Assembly (NCBI RefSeq): GCF_047948215.1
Contig: NC_134455.1
Coordinates: forward strand, 297,141,647-297,205,646
Direction: 5' to 3'
DNA: 64,000 bases
Source of the DNA: Lycorma delicatula
Taxonomy: Eukaryota; Arthropoda; Insecta; Hemiptera; Fulgoridae
The translations under genes were made by a program, and so were the position numbers. The stretch's first letter is position 1, and the number at the start of each line of letters is the position of its first letter. This document shows, one piece after another, positions 12,097 to 24,964 of the stretch. Under the pieces are notes generated by a model that worked only from the letters and a program-made list of their open reading frames with translations, was not told the DNA's origin and did no database searches.

Positions 12097-13510
12097 TCTT
12101 TTTTTTATTACTTCATTATAATAATAATTATTGAAATATACATTAAAATATAACTACTTTCTTCCGTTTAAAAATATTTATTTTAGGTGAAAGGCCGTAT
12201 AAAAATTATAAGACTAAAAATTAAATTATTTTTTTGGAGCCTTAAAACTTCTTTAGATATTTATAAAAAAAAGAAGATAAGAGTGAAAACGAATATAAAG
12301 TTTAAAACAGGCAAAGTTTTTAAGTACTACATAAAAAAGGAGGAGAATTACGTCGCTCATTGGAGGTTGATGAAAGAAAAAAAAGAAAAAGGATCTGAAT
12401 TAAGACATCTTGAGAAAAAAGGTATAATGAATGGTGAGATTGTTAAATTGAAGCAACGATGGAAGGGATAATGAAGTTGAATAAAAGTTTTGGCCAAAAT
12501 AAAATAATAAGTAAGACAAAATGTTACAGGAATCCTCTAACGATAATTTAAATAGGCTAATGTAAGTAAAGTTACCGAGATTTACATTATAACATTGTAT
12601 TGTTTTTACATCAATTTTGTACTTATTTCATAGTTAACTTCTTATTAAATAATCTTTTCTTAGGGGAAAGAATACAATTTAAAAAAATACGTTATATGTA
12701 TACATTATTAAGGTGGTTATATAACTACTCTTTGAAATCATGATAGTTAAATGATTGACTTATATTTCACAATTTACTGGTTTAAAACTATCTCAAGGTT
12801 AACATTTTTACAACGTTTAATGATCTCGAAGCCAATTCAACTGCACAGGGTATTTCGTTTTTCTTAATTAGATAAAGGGATTTAGACGTAGTACTGACAT
12901 TATCGCTGTTTTTTACTTTTTTTTTTATTTTTTATTTTTATTTGGTATTGTGCTCTTATGTTTCCCGGAATAAAACCCTTGTTTCAGGAATACGCTGGCT
13001 TAAAAAAATAATCAACAAAAAATTATTTTTCTGCGTATTTATTTTCTTTCTGATTATTAAAAATAATATCTCTGTGCTTAAATAATCTTGGTAAACATAT
13101 AAAATTTTACCATAATGATGATCATGACATTTAACAAGAAAAGAGAATTATATGCGTAAATTTGAAACTGTGTATGTGCACACGGACATAAATATATGAT
13201 TATATCTGATATGAATATAAACATCTGATTATAAATTTTTTTTAAATCAGTTTCTCAAATAGCATAACCATAAGTAAATCGTATAAAGCAACAATGACGT
13301 AAAAAAGAGGTATCCAGTGATACCTCCCAAGACAATACAATAAAAGTCTGAACAAAGCGTAATACAATTAAAAGTACAACGGATAAGACGTAACTAAAAA
13401 TGCACTCAAAATCCGTAACAAAGTACATACAAATAAACAAGTAATGAATTTAGCAAAAAAGGTTAAATGGTCCACACATCAGTTTAATTGTCAATAAAAT
13501 GAAGAATGTA
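12097..13510. other. AT-rich sequence, no gene recognised
   Basis: A 94-codon plus-strand frame at 12,187-12,471 is very rich in Lys, Ile and Glu, as expected from translating A-rich DNA; I do not regard it as a gene. No TE motif seen. Confidence 0.55.
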
Positions 13511-13705
13511 CAATATTTACCGCACAACAGTCTGAAGATTCTACACTTTCAGTCATGCAACACTTTCAATCGTCTCACATCCCCACTGTGCTGAAACCTT
13601 TGGATGATATCGATATTTCTATCGCTTGCTGTACTCCAAAGTTGTATCCCGTTGACCCATTATTGGTTTAAAAAATGCTTTATATAACAGAAGTATGTTA
13701 TTTAA
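13510..13705 (-). pseudogene. Jockey-like RT C-terminal fragment
   Basis: Across two minus-strand frames the sequence reads LLLYKAFFKP, then WVNGIQLWSTASDRNIDII and QRFQ. This is the 'YK...KP.W.YGIQLWG.AS..NI.I.QRFQ' motif found just downstream of the RT in Jockey-clade LINEs. One frameshift lies inside the motif and further stops follow. It is downstream of, and in the same orientation as, the larger LINE relic at 13,780-16,136, but a zinc-finger-like C-terminus lies between them. It may therefore come from a second element. Confidence 0.7.
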
Positions 13706-13779
13706 CGTCAACCGGATGTCATCCTGGTAACCAGTTCAACCACCTAAGCTTAATATTTAATTGTTTTCTCTTCTCTCTC

Positions 13780-14940
13780 ACGCAATTTTTCCACGTTCAG
13801 CGGAGGTCCAAATGAAGGTATCGTACGTATCGAATGAAGGATGCGAACTCCATCTTGGCAGACTCGTGGGCAGACTCCCTTCCTCATTGCAAATATCGCA
13901 TAACTCGACTTCGCCGTATTAATATGTACCTTTCATTTAGCTAACCTATTCACTGGAACAGTCAGGAATAATTAATGACTCCTTCTACTAAAATAGGCCT
14001 AATTAGTCCGAGAAAGAGCCTTTCAAAGATCTTAGAGAGATTTAGCAAAAGGCTGATCAGTTTACACGAAGATACATCTTGTACAGTTATGCCGGTTTTG
14101 GGACATCGTATTTGTGACACCTTCCATTCCGATCGGAAATGTGTTGTCCGAAGGATGCTATTGAAGAGCTATATTATGTATTTGATGGCCCTGAACTACA
14201 GCATCTTAATCCTCAACAGTATCTTATGAGTGAAATCCAGAAGCCTTGTTTAAGCCTCCTACTTTCCCGATCACTTGTGACACTTCTGCACATGTGAAAC
14301 GCCATATAAATATACAGGGAGGAATCGAGCTGCCGAAGAAGTCATTCATTTTTCCATCATCTGTCTCCCCTCATCTCATTTGAGCGAAAGAACTTGGTTA
14401 GGTGTTCAGCAAGTAGTTATGCATTTTGACCGTCACAACGAGCCCATCCAGTCGGTGTCCTTAAAGGTGGAAATGAGACCTGAAGAGGTCTCCTCGTAAC
14501 CTTCCACAGTGAACGGTCATCTCTACCCGACTTTCCACTCAGTGATTGAACGTCTCGTTTTTGATAGCCTTTACCAGCTTTTTTTAACTTATGAGCACAC
14601 TTACTTAAAAGGCTTTCCTATCTTCAAGCCTCCTGTATGATTTCCATATTCTCTCACTCTCATCTTTTAGCAACAATAAGATTCATTACTTCTCTTGCAT
14701 AGTTTGCCCCTTCCCTACCTCAAGCTTTCCCTCGAAAAGAAAACACTAAGCTACATACCTGCTATACCTGCATTGTCAAGGTCAATCGCCAGATCGCTTT
14801 ATCGTTTTAGGAATTTCAAAGGAACTGCTCTAGGCAGCCCTGTTATACCCAGCTTCGATAGGACTTCCAGTCCGTGTAGTTGTCAGGCAGTACTGGAGAT
14901 TCCTTCTTCTTTATAACCGTTGTGTTAATGTTCAACAGAA
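13780..14940 (-). pseudogene. LINE ORF2 relic: linker, RT N-terminus and Cys-rich end
   Basis: On the minus strand, from high to low coordinates, I see a post-endonuclease linker (DESERIWKSYRRLEDRKAF and KKLVKAIKNETFNH), the RT N-terminal region (FTCAEVSQVIGKVGGLNKAS, then FPIGMEGVTNTMSQN, then a worn '..SLL..L.KIFE' stretch), and a Cys-rich tail VELCDICNEEGSLP...RW ending in WTSAERGKIA. The catalytic RT core with the FADD box is missing between 13,980 and the tail, so the copy is internally deleted. Many stops and frameshifts are present. Together with 15,290-16,136 it is probably one old Jockey-like element. Confidence 0.65.
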
Positions 14941-15289
14941 CCGATGAATGATCAAAACAACAAATGAACAAATCTTGGTACTAACTTTCGTCAGTAGGCT
15001 TATCAGACTACCAATTTGTTGCACTAAGAATTCGATCTTAGTTGCTAAGATTTTATATTTTAATTCTTTTTTTAGGTTATCTATTTATCCTTGCCCCAGA
15101 ATCATCAAAGCATTGTTGTCTCCAACCGAGGCATAAGATCGGGTGAGATCAGAAAGACCTTTCGAATCCTCTTCAACCTCCGATCCAAAGAAGGAAAGTT
15201 ACTTTTACCGATATCAAATGGTCTCGCTTGTGATCCTTTAGGAGGAGAACTTTTCATCACGTAAGTGGCTTTTTGCCTTTTCTTCCTTT
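14941..15289. other. Probable degraded LINE sequence between ORF1 and ORF2 relics
   Basis: Lies between the ORF1 zinc-knuckle region and the ORF2 linker in the same orientation. The endonuclease domain expected here is too short or worn to recognise. Minus-strand text at 15,200-15,260 (KSSPPKGSQARPF) looks like the ORF1 C-terminus. Confidence 0.4.
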
Positions 15290-16136
15290 CCAAGATCTCT
15301 TTCTACATCTTACATGTCTTGTAATTTGCTGGAATATCCGAATACCAGAGTGGACATATTGCTGAAGTAATATTATCCGTCTTGGCAGGGTCCACGGTTC
15401 TGTGTCTATCTGCACACTTTACACATCTGTATGGCCGCATGCAGTTGTTTTTAATATGCTCATATTGTTGATATCAGGAACATTGCGGTATTCCAGGGAC
15501 CTCTAAGGTGTTTCGAAGTGGACACTACAGTTATTAATGAATATCCTTAAGGTCGAAGATCTTCTTGTTACCTTGCGGTTCAAAGTTGACAAAGAAGGTT
15601 GGCAGAGGCTCTTTCGTCACCCGATGTTTGGCATTAGAAATTCTCCAGACTCTGTGTTCATGGTTCTAATATCTTCCCTTATAAAATCTATTAGGATTGA
15701 ATAATGTATGTGTATGAGTATCACTCGAAACGTTCGTTCATTCTTCCTTGTGAAGGTGTACCCTATTAGACTTTGTCCTCCTATCAAGTCAATAATTTTC
15801 TTATACACAACTATATGTTTGGATATTACCCGAAGCTATTTACTAGTTATTATTGGCACTCCGTAGTTAGATTTGTCTACAACAATCCTAAATAAATCTT
15901 AAAGCTTTAATGCAATGGTTATTCCGTTAAGGATTATTGGCGGGGTTTAACAACCTTTGTATAGTCGGTTTCTCCGCTATTCTCCACCACTGGAAAATGT
16001 TCAAACTGATTCGATAGAGGCAGTTCATTCATATTGAGTGCATGTGGCACTCAGTTTGCCTAGAATTGGGATAGTTTGCCGGGGAACTCGTTCGCAAGGA
16101 CGTAATATCCTCCCCACTTCCACATGTGTCACTCAT
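15290..16136 (-). pseudogene. Jockey-like LINE ORF1 (gag-like) relic
   Basis: Minus-strand reading from a possible ATG at 16,134-16,136 (MSDTCGSGEDITSL) gives a gag-like order. First comes the conserved block RTFRVILIHIHYSILIDFI...EDIRTMNTESGEF (the 'RAFRVV.K..H.S.....I...L' PRE/C2HC-associated motif). Next is HRVTKEPLPTFFV..EPQGNKKIF, then zinc knuckles recognisable as KNNCMRPYRCVKCADRH (about 15,410-15,455) and ICPLWYSDIPANYKTCKM (about 15,305-15,350). Frames shift at several points. In intact elements this protein binds element RNA in particles. The order and orientation fit the ORF2 relic downstream. Confidence 0.75.
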
Positions 16137-16680
16137 GTCGTCGATAATTTCACTGATATTGTCTAAAAATATCTCTTACAAGCTTGCGTCGCAAAGATTT
16201 TATAGGCACCCTGTTAGAACAGATCAAAGGACTTCTTTTTCTGCTTGTTTGAACACTCGCTCTCGAATTTAACTACGTATCGTTTGTTTTTAGTTGATCA
16301 GCTGACATAACAGCCTCCAAAGAGAGCAAGTATGGGTTAGCTAGGTTAACCTAACTAGCCTATTAGAAATGGTTGAATTTTAGTTAGAAAATAGAGCTTT
16401 AACAGTAAAAAAAAAAAATGTTTATGTTATTGCATCTTACAAGTTTCCTAATTTCAAAAAACTTACGCACTACAACACACACAATTCAACAGAAAAGCAT
16501 AAATCATTAAAACTTAATTTGTTAGAAATTTTAATTTCATGTTCGATAATTTCCATATATTATCGAATTATATTATTATTATTTTTACTCATCCGCTTTT
16601 CATTCTCGAATGTGAGAATTATTGAATCATCAGTTTTAATGTCTCATTAATCTAACATATTTACTAGAATAGTCTGAAAA
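16137..16680. other. 5' flank of the Jockey-like relic; no further gene seen
   Basis: The first 180 bases may be the 5' untranslated region of the LINE (moderate GC). After about 16,350 the sequence becomes AT-rich with nothing recognised. Confidence 0.4.
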
Positions 16681-16689
16681 TGAATAAAG

Positions 16690-17150
16690 TTTGTGATAGA
16701 AGGTGAATGAGATGAAGATTAGTTTGGTATTAGAAAGAGCATGGTTATAAGAGACCCCATACCGGCCTCATATTTATTTTAGAAGGCGGACCTAAAAAGA
16801 ATAAATTCATCTACATATCGTTCGGAGATCTGATGAATGCTTCTGATTACTTAGAATGGAATAGAATTTAAAAAAACTAAAATACGAGTATATAGAGAGA
16901 AAAATTATTTATCTGTTCCAAAATTAGGTAGCAGTTATAAAAGATGAGAAAGATGACCTCTGATTCTGAAAGGAGTAAGACAAGGATGTATTGTTCCCAA
17001 TTGCTTTTCAATTTATATTAGAGAGCAATGTTGGAATTGAAGAAAAATTTGAGAGGGGAGAAACTCTCCAAGGAGAATAGGTGGGTCGATAAAATTCGAA
17101 ATGAAAGGTTTTTAGGAGGAATAGAAGAGAAGAGTTTTTGAGGCAGAAAT
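16690..17150 (+). pseudogene. LINE reverse transcriptase fragment
   Basis: Plus-strand text gives an RT middle region: YREKNYLSVPKLGSSYK, then LKGVRQGCIVPNCFSIYI, equivalent to the canonical 'GVRQGC.LSP..FNIY.E' box, followed by REQCWN, a worn 'LR.GI..N..RI..IRFADD' stretch (WVDKIRNER), and EEKRRVFEAEIL. Upstream an 'LEKAFD..EWN' segment is barely visible at about 16,830-16,860. Stops and frameshifts are frequent. The plus orientation is opposite to most LINE relics here. Similar in type to the RTE-like fragments at 18.5, 45.9 and 53.2 kb. Confidence 0.65.
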
Positions 17151-18526
17151 CTTGTAAAGATCAACTTGGTTGAGGAGCTATTTAATTAACACATCGGGAT
17201 TTAGTTTATTTACTTATGGAGGGACGTGTACTTTGCGATTTACAATGAAGCGAATCTATAACAGATATCCTTTGCGTAACAAAATCACTTTTTTTTGTTC
17301 TTTATTTATAATTGTATATAATAATTGTACAGGCTAGTCTTTTATTTATAGCAATTAATTATTTCCTACCAGTTATCAATATTTTTGGCAGCGAGTTTGA
17401 AGCTTAATAACTCGTTTCAATAGAGTGGTAAAATATTGAAACATTGAAACAGTCTTATTTTATTTTCCAGTCAGAGAACTGTATTTTTGCAATTTCATTT
17501 TATACAGTATTTTCTTCTTCAAAGAAATGAAGAAAAGCTAATGAATACTATGAATTTTTGCTACGATTTAATGATATTCGAATTTAAGCTCCTGTGAAAC
17601 TTGTAAACAATTATAAACATTCCTTATTTATTTACCTGTTCTTTTCTTATTATCTTCGTCCAATTCTGAAGTTTTTAGACCAGCGGTGTTCAGATATAAA
17701 TAGCTATTTTCATAAGCAATTATTAAAAGTTACCATTATTACTTAGTGGATGAAATGATTTTTAAAAATAAAACTTATATGAAATATTCCGAGTTTGACT
17801 GGAAGATATGCAGTAATTCTCGGAAATAGAATGATTAACCGACGCCTCGTTTTACGAGCAACAGCGTTTAATAACAGCTTCAAGGACTATCTTATAACCT
17901 GGTTGTTACAGTAATTTCCCTTTTGCAACTATTAATGTAGGTGTTACTTTAGAAAAATTTTTTTTCCAAAGATATTTCCTTTTCGGCATATTATGATTAC
18001 CTTTTATTATGCTATACATTTTCTTATTTAGCTTATTATAACTTACAAAAAAGAAAAAAAATATTGATTGAAATAGTTATTTTTTGACAGATGGACGGCA
18101 GTTGGAAAAATACGGATTCAACATTTCCAAATTGGGAGAGAATGTTGAGACAAAATCAATTGTTACGCCTAATACGTTAAATTATCAGGCACCTTCTAGA
18201 TCTTATTTAATGCATGTCCACATGGGTAAAGTTGAATTAGGTTGATAAATAGTCAAAAAAAGAATAATTTTCTTTAGTTATTTGATGAAAAATCTCATTG
18301 ATGAAATAAAATTGCGTTGCTTAAAATAAAAGTGATTGGGGGGGGGGGGGAATTAAGACCAACTTAGATAATTTTAGAATTATTATGAGGCGAATTAATT
18401 AAAATTTAAAACTCACTGGACATGATATCGAGCAGCTTTTATATGTCTCCAGTTTACCTTAAGTTTGTAATACGTATAAATATAAGTTTGTTTCTGTTTA
18501 GGTCTAAATATTATACATTTTGTTTT
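17151..18526. other. AT-rich sequence, no gene recognised
   Basis: Contains a G12 homopolymer at about 18,339-18,350, unusual in this composition. No protein motif or repeat relationship noticed. Confidence 0.55.
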
Positions 18527-19660
18527 TACTTATTCATTCATTCATAGTGTTCTGTAATTAGGGCAGGTCCCGTATTAGGGCTGCTCTCCACCGTGTTCTA
18601 TCTTAATTTCTTTGTTTCAGCATATTTTTCGTTTTCCATAATTTTTCCATCATTTGAAATCGCTTCCTTCCTCTACCTTTCCTTCCATTCACCAAACCTT
18701 CTATCGCAATAAACACTTTCTTATCATACAATGTCCTAGCCTATTCCTTTTACTGTATTCAATCACGTTTAGCATTTTCCTGTTCTCCCCGAATCTTCTT
18801 AATACTTCTTCATTTGTTAAATGGTCTTCCCACCTGACATTTACCATTCTGCGCCACACCCACATCCCAAACGGCTCAATTCGTTTTCTGTCTACTTTTC
18901 TGATCGTCCACGTCTCAGTTCCATAGAGCATCACACTTCAAATAAAACATTTCATTAATCCCTTCCTTAACTAAGTTTAACTTTCCACGTAGCAGTCTTC
19001 CGTTCTTATTAAATGCCTGCTTTTTCTTGATATTCTTGTTTTAATTTCTGCTGTGCAAGTCAGTTCATCAGTTATAAAGCTCCTTAAGGACTGAAACTTC
19101 TTCACCTGCTCTACAACTTCATTTCGTACCTTAATCTCAATCCTCTCCTATTTTCCACCTAATACCATATATTGTCTTCTTTTTGTTGTTCCTCATACCC
19201 TGACTTTTGCCAGCTTAATTTAAATCATCAAGCATTTCATGTAGTTTACTTGGTCTCTCCGCCAGTACTGCCATGTAATCAGCAAAACATGTACATTCTA
19301 TTCTTCTTCCCCAATCTTTATTCCTCTTTTCCCATTCAAACAACATTTAATTATTTCTTCCATATATGTGCTAAACATTATTGATGACATGAAGCACCCC
19401 TGACTCACTCCCCTTCCAATCCCCATTTTTGCTGTCATTTCGTCTCGTTTCCTCACTTTTATTCTGTCGTTATAGTATAGCTATTTTATTAGGCGCCTCT
19501 CTTTTCCGCCAAGTCCCTTCTTTTCCAAAATTAGCAGTAATTTATCCCATCTAACTCTGTCAAACGCCTTTTCTAGGTCGACAAATGCAACATACACTCT
19601 CCGCCTCCTTTCCACGCATCTCTCACCAATTACTTGTATAAATTTGCAGCAATCTGCTTA
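18527..19660 (-). pseudogene. RTE-like LINE ORF2 fragment (RT to 3' end)
   Basis: Read on the minus strand: RVYVAFVDLEKAFDRVRW and DKLLLILEKKGLGGKERRLI (RT motif with first catalytic Asp), GIGRGVSQGCFMSSIMFSTY (GVRQGC box), ECTCFADYMAVLAERPSKL (the FADD box with the second Asp changed to Tyr), VRNEVVEQVKKFQSL, and the downstream signature LYGTETWTIRKVDRKRIEPF with MWVWRRMVNVRWEDHLTNEE and VLRRFGENRKML. The last part stays open for 77 codons (18,701-18,934). The 5' end is truncated near 19,660. On the element strand the 3' end is followed by tgaatgaatgaa, the kind of short tandem repeat that ends many RTE elements. Frameshifts and the FADY change make it inactive. Confidence 0.85.
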
Positions 19661-19764
19661 TATGCGTAATTACTTTTACAGTTATACATGTTCAGCATCA
19701 TAAAAGATTTAAGTCAATATACAGAAATTATAAGAAATGTGAAGGTGCATTAAATTTTCTAACT

Positions 19765-19919
19765 CCGTGGCGGAGTGGTAGCGTCTCTTTCTTTCATTCG
19801 GAGGTCCTGGGCTCGAATCCGGTCAGGGATGGCATCTTTCATACGCTAAACATTTCCATATTCATATTCCCACGCACTGGCTTCTGGCTTGTGTGGCGAA
19901 ATCATCAAGCAAAAAAAAA
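19765..19919 (+). mobile_element. tRNA-derived SINE, family 1 with tail X
   Basis: Best-preserved head in the window: box A tggcggagtggtagcgtctc, spacer ctttcattcggagg, box B gctcgaatccgg, then cagggatggcatc...catacgct, the tail block cccacgcactggcttctggc and a terminal A9 run. Both internal RNA polymerase III boxes are close to consensus. It is not a tRNA gene because the acceptor arms do not pair. Confidence 0.8.
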
Positions 19920-22900
19920 TTGCACTACAAAAATGACTTTTTACTCCAAAGTATATCAAGGTCACTTAATAACAGGTGTACCCTGTCAGGCTTACCGGTG
20001 AGAAACGAAGTGTTTTCTCGTTGGTGTTCACCGATCGTGTTGCATATTAACGAGGCAAGCCCACTAAAATGAATCATTCGTTACTTTCAGTGTAAGTAAT
20101 TCTGGTTAGTTCATCGTGTATCTCACATGGTAAACATGCGGCACAGTCGTAAGAAAGACTACGTGGAGCAATAAATTAATGTACTCATTTCTGTTGAAAA
20201 AGTGCATTATTTACAGTTATATATTTCTAAAAAGTGGATCGATTGCATAATTTGTATAGCGAGCCATTTTATGCTTGTATTTTACACCTTTTTCTTATTT
20301 TTGTACTCTACTCCTGCGTGCACTTTTTTTAAGAAATATTTATCATGGTGTATGGATTTAAAATAATTACACGTTCTTCCATTTTTGGAAAAATCTTGAA
20401 CGTTTTTACTCATTAGTTTTTATTTTTAATATTCATTAAAAATTAACATTTAATCGCAATTCCTTATTTAAAAATTCTTTCAGTTAAGTTTTACCGTATT
20501 CATTATTGTTCTTGACTAATATAAATAATTGGAACTAATTATTTAACATCTAAAACCGGTAAAATGATATAATGAAATCAGATGTACCGCAGCACACTGA
20601 TATTAGTAGTCAAAAATGTCTCTGGTATTATTTAGTTGAAACAGAAGAGAATTCACCGCAAATATAGATTTTAAACTCAAACATAATTTAAGGTTTTATG
20701 GGGGGAATAAATCTGATCTTATCGAGTGTTCTACTGACATTTCTATTTTATTTAAAAATACTCAGAAATTATGTATGTGTATATAGATGGGTAAAATATT
20801 GTGTTATGTACGCTGTTTTACTCTATGGTATTTATTTCTCTTATTGTAACTGTTAACATTTTTCATGAATTCATATTTGAAATTTGTGTACTTAGAACGT
20901 AATATGTAAATTTATGTCCTTACTTATTCATATATGAAATTTATTTTTTTTTTATTTGAGTAGTCATAAATCTGTTTATGTGATTATATTTAAGATTTGT
21001 TGTGCTTATCATTACCGTGTCAGAACGAAAGAACTGTAATAAAAGTAGCTTAGAATATTAATTAGAAGTCGAAAGTTTCCATTTATTCACATATTTTTAT
21101 ATATTAAATATTTACAACAATTAAATATTCATTTCTTTGAATTATATAATACTGTATAACTTGAAATGATGGTTAGAAGGGTAGTAAGTTAACATATAAT
21201 GCTAAAAATGCTGTAATCTGTTTAAAATTAGATTAAGAAGTAATTTTAATTTTAAAAAATTCAAATAATTAAAACGATCAATGAAAATCATTGTTATTAA
21301 AATTTATTGTGGGATTAGAAATATTATAATTCATTGCTAAGTGTAGATCTTTTTGCTCTGGCAGTGAGCCATTTCGGGAAAATGGGAGTTTCAGTATTAA
21401 AATAATTTACGTGATCAGTAGAAGCAAATAGGGCTTATGCTGGTCAGTTTCGAAGCTAAACGGAGTCTCATGTTCTACAGTAATGGCATATTAATGTTTT
21501 TTTTTTTTTTTATTATTATTCTTTACAGAGTTTTTACAATCTAACGACAATTTTTTTGTTTATACGCGCTGTTGCCAAAATTTATTTTTTATTGGTTTAG
21601 AGAGGAAAATAACAGAACTGATATCTTACATCAAGGCTGAAATGTGGCAATATGGTTTCTTATACGAAACGATTAACATTAGAAAACGTATCGATATTTT
21701 TTATGTCTCGGGAAAAATAAACGGTAAAATTGTTTTTCAGGGAAGTTATTCTAAGCGTTTTTTTCGAGGGAATTTATTACAAGTCCTCATTTCTTGATCC
21801 ATCATTTAATGAATCGAGGACACTCGCCATTAGTATAGATGAATTTTTGTATATAACTGTTAATAAATTTATTAACGCTGTTGTTAAAAATTATTATTTT
21901 TTCTTTGCTTTAATTTGTTTTTGAAAATAAAGCAGTGTTTGGGATAAATAATAGTGTTTTTAAAGTTTGTGTGTGCTTGTTTCAAACTCTTATCACGTTC
22001 AAAATGATGATACGGTTTTTATCTATATCGAAGAGTAAGAATGGCGCGGACTAATAAAACGAACTATATCATCACTTACAACAGCAAGATCATTAGTAAT
22101 AAGACAGATATAATACAGATAAATGTGTGAACGTACCTTTATATTGCGTATCTGTCTTATATAAAGACAAAAACATTGAATTATTACATCTATCATATAT
22201 AATTTACATATTATCCTAATATTTAATAAAATAAAATCATAAGGAATCACATTACAACAATAAAAATGTTACTTTAAATTTCTGTACAATTTTTTTTAAT
22301 AAAATATGTTAAAATAATTTTAACGTTATAAGAACAATTTCTAAGAACCTTGTTTTATTTCACTATGACCTAAAGCAAACTTAAATGACTTCTAAATTTT
22401 TTAGGTAAGTTATTTAATATCTTCTTCTTGCAAATATTGAGAAACTGACTAAAAAAACCCAAAAAATAAATTTTGTGCTTTATTTTTATATATGTTGTAG
22501 CCAATATTGTAATATAGCAATTTTTGCATCAGTATTCACCTAAATGCAAGATATTTATTTATTTTTGTTCCATTAGTAATAATTATGATAGAAATCTACG
22601 TACTGGGAAGTATTTTATCAGTAAACATATAAAGAAATGTAATGGTTCAAGTAGTCTGGATAAAACCACGTAATGTTAACGTTATTTTGTTTTCTCTAAT
22701 GTTGTGGCTATGGGGTGTAATGTGTAATGGTAGCACTAGTGTCTTTACGGTTATTAGATGCCATTTAAAAAGCCTTTCCCGTTATTTTCCTTTGAGAGTA
22801 CGTGTATTTTTCCCTTTTTTCTTTTATGTTAAGCAAACATTTATTTAGTAAAATGAATGTGAATAATTTACAGTATTATGCTGCTTTAAAATATTGTTCA

Positions 22901-24960
22901 ATGTTTGAAAATTTAAAATTAAAATCTAAAATGAGTGTATTAAAACGTTTTCTTTTAATATTTTCTAGCTTTAAATTAGGATTATTCTAATTTTCAAAAT
23001 TTGTGACTTTAATTTTTGGCCTGTTAATTTTTGGGTATATATTAATGGTGGTCAAAGTTTACAGTAATTAAGATTATAACCTTAATTTTAAATTTAATTT
23101 CTTTAACTTTATTTTTTGTCTATAAAAACGAAAAAGTTTTGACTTCTTTTTGTAAAAGTTATAAGGAATAATCCCCACAAACTACTAAATTTAAGACAGT
23201 TAAGTTTATTAAACTTTTTCAAAAGATGCCTAAAGTTATTGTTTTTAAACGAATATATTTCTTCAAACTAATTGTATGGTGAAAAAAGATCTGTTAAATA
23301 TTTTCAGCTTTAATTAAATTTCAAAAATGAAATGAAAATAACATATTTGTGGTAGCGCACCACAAATGTGGGGTTAAATCATACTGGGGGTCATACTGAT
23401 AGCTTGAAGATATATAGTGATGAGTAGCAAGGCTCATCTAAAGTTGTAGCATTGAATAAAAAAAACGAATAAACTTTGTGCGTTTTTAAATACTTCTCAA
23501 TCAGGAGTACAAAGGGATTTTGAGTAGATAATAGAAGAAAAATCGAGCACTAAACTGGTTTTATTACTTTACTGCGCTCATAGCCGTATACGAACTAATA
23601 ATAAAAGAAAAGAATCCTGCTGCATGGAATGAAGACATAGCTTGGAGGATCGGAGAATGACATAAAAGGGATCTCGACATTTATAGAGTAGTGGGAAGGA
23701 ATGATTAAGGATTACTAAAAAAGATGATTGTAATTGACGGAAAAAAGTTGGCAGAAGAAACATATAATACAAGGAAGCCAACTGCCAAAGATTCTGAATA
23801 AAAAGGTACTATTAAACAAAATTCGCCAAAATTGCTCAAAACAGAAGCCAAGTAGATTTTTTTTATCTTTTATTATCATTAAGTCATCCATCATTGACGG
23901 TTTGTTTAATAAACTTCCTTTCTACTCGTTGTTACTATTAAGACGTCACTTTAAACACTTCCTACATCCATATTATCTTTTTTTACATTTAGTCTTCCTT
24001 TAAAAAATAATTCATCTTGGATGTCATAGTATACGTTCCAAAACAAGAAAACAATTTCTTGTTTTTTTTTTAAACTATTGAAAATAATTCTCTCTCCAAT
24101 CATCTTATTATCTCTTTATTTTTGAATCTTTTTGAATTATTTTTGAACTAAACCAATCACTTTTGGCCAACTAAATCAACTGACTGTAGATGCAATCAGT
24201 AGATGCAATATCATGATATATGATAAAAATTATGATTTCGTAATTTTTAAAATAATAATAAATTAGAACTCTAAAAGATGGTAACGGTAGAGTAAAACGG
24301 TAAGTAATGACTTAAAATTAAATATAATTTAAATGCTAAATTTATGAAATATGTTAAGTATATCCCCTATTGTGTTAGGTAATTTATACAACGCACGTTT
24401 CCTAAAAAGAATGAACGTTTCGCACCTAAAAGAATGATGCACATTAATATGTTGCTTTACAGTTACATTTTTATTCGGCTCTGACGGGTGTAAATCACTT
24501 GACAGTTACTTCCTCTGAGAATAGTGTATTCTCTATACATCTTCTTCCTGCAGTAGAGTGAAGGTATCACTACTAGGACTGAATATCATCTACATTTCGG
24601 TGGTCTAGAATCCTGATACGCAATATTTATTTATTTTTTTTTTGTTGAAGTTTTAGGAGCATCGACTTGTGTGATCATTAGCTCCTTTCACATCAAAAAA
24701 AAAAAAAAGAAAATATATCATCTTCTTCCTGATAAATACACTAGCTACGTAGTCAGAAAACTCGTTTTCTCAAAACAGGTCATCTAATAAATAGGCTTGT
24801 CAAAGGTTTTGGAAACCCCAAAAAAACAAAAGATGACAAGGTTGTAAAGGACCCTGCCACTTAACAGTAAAATTAACACATTAAAAACATGTTAAAACAC
24901 TTAACCATTTCTATCGAAATGTTGACAAAAAACTATCAAAATCAATTCAGATAATATACC
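19920..24960. other. Long AT-rich stretch, no gene recognised
   Basis: Five kilobases without a recognisable protein motif. Frames reach 89 codons (23,734-24,003 plus) but look like chance. A weakly peptide-like plus-strand run NPAAWNEDIAWRIGE (about 23,610-23,655) could be a decayed TE fragment; not assigned. 24,470-24,850 has moderate GC and may belong to the LINE copy at 24,965. Confidence 0.5.
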
Positions 24961-24964
24961 TCAA

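Noticed and set aside
12187..12471. 94-codon Lys-rich frame preceded by a splice-acceptor-like tttttag
   Set aside because: Composition is what A-rich DNA gives; no domain, no homologous copy, no partner exon.
21350..21500. 5S-rRNA-like text (gaagctaaacgg...) ending in a T-run
   Set aside because: Only scattered words agree; internal control regions and pairing are not present.
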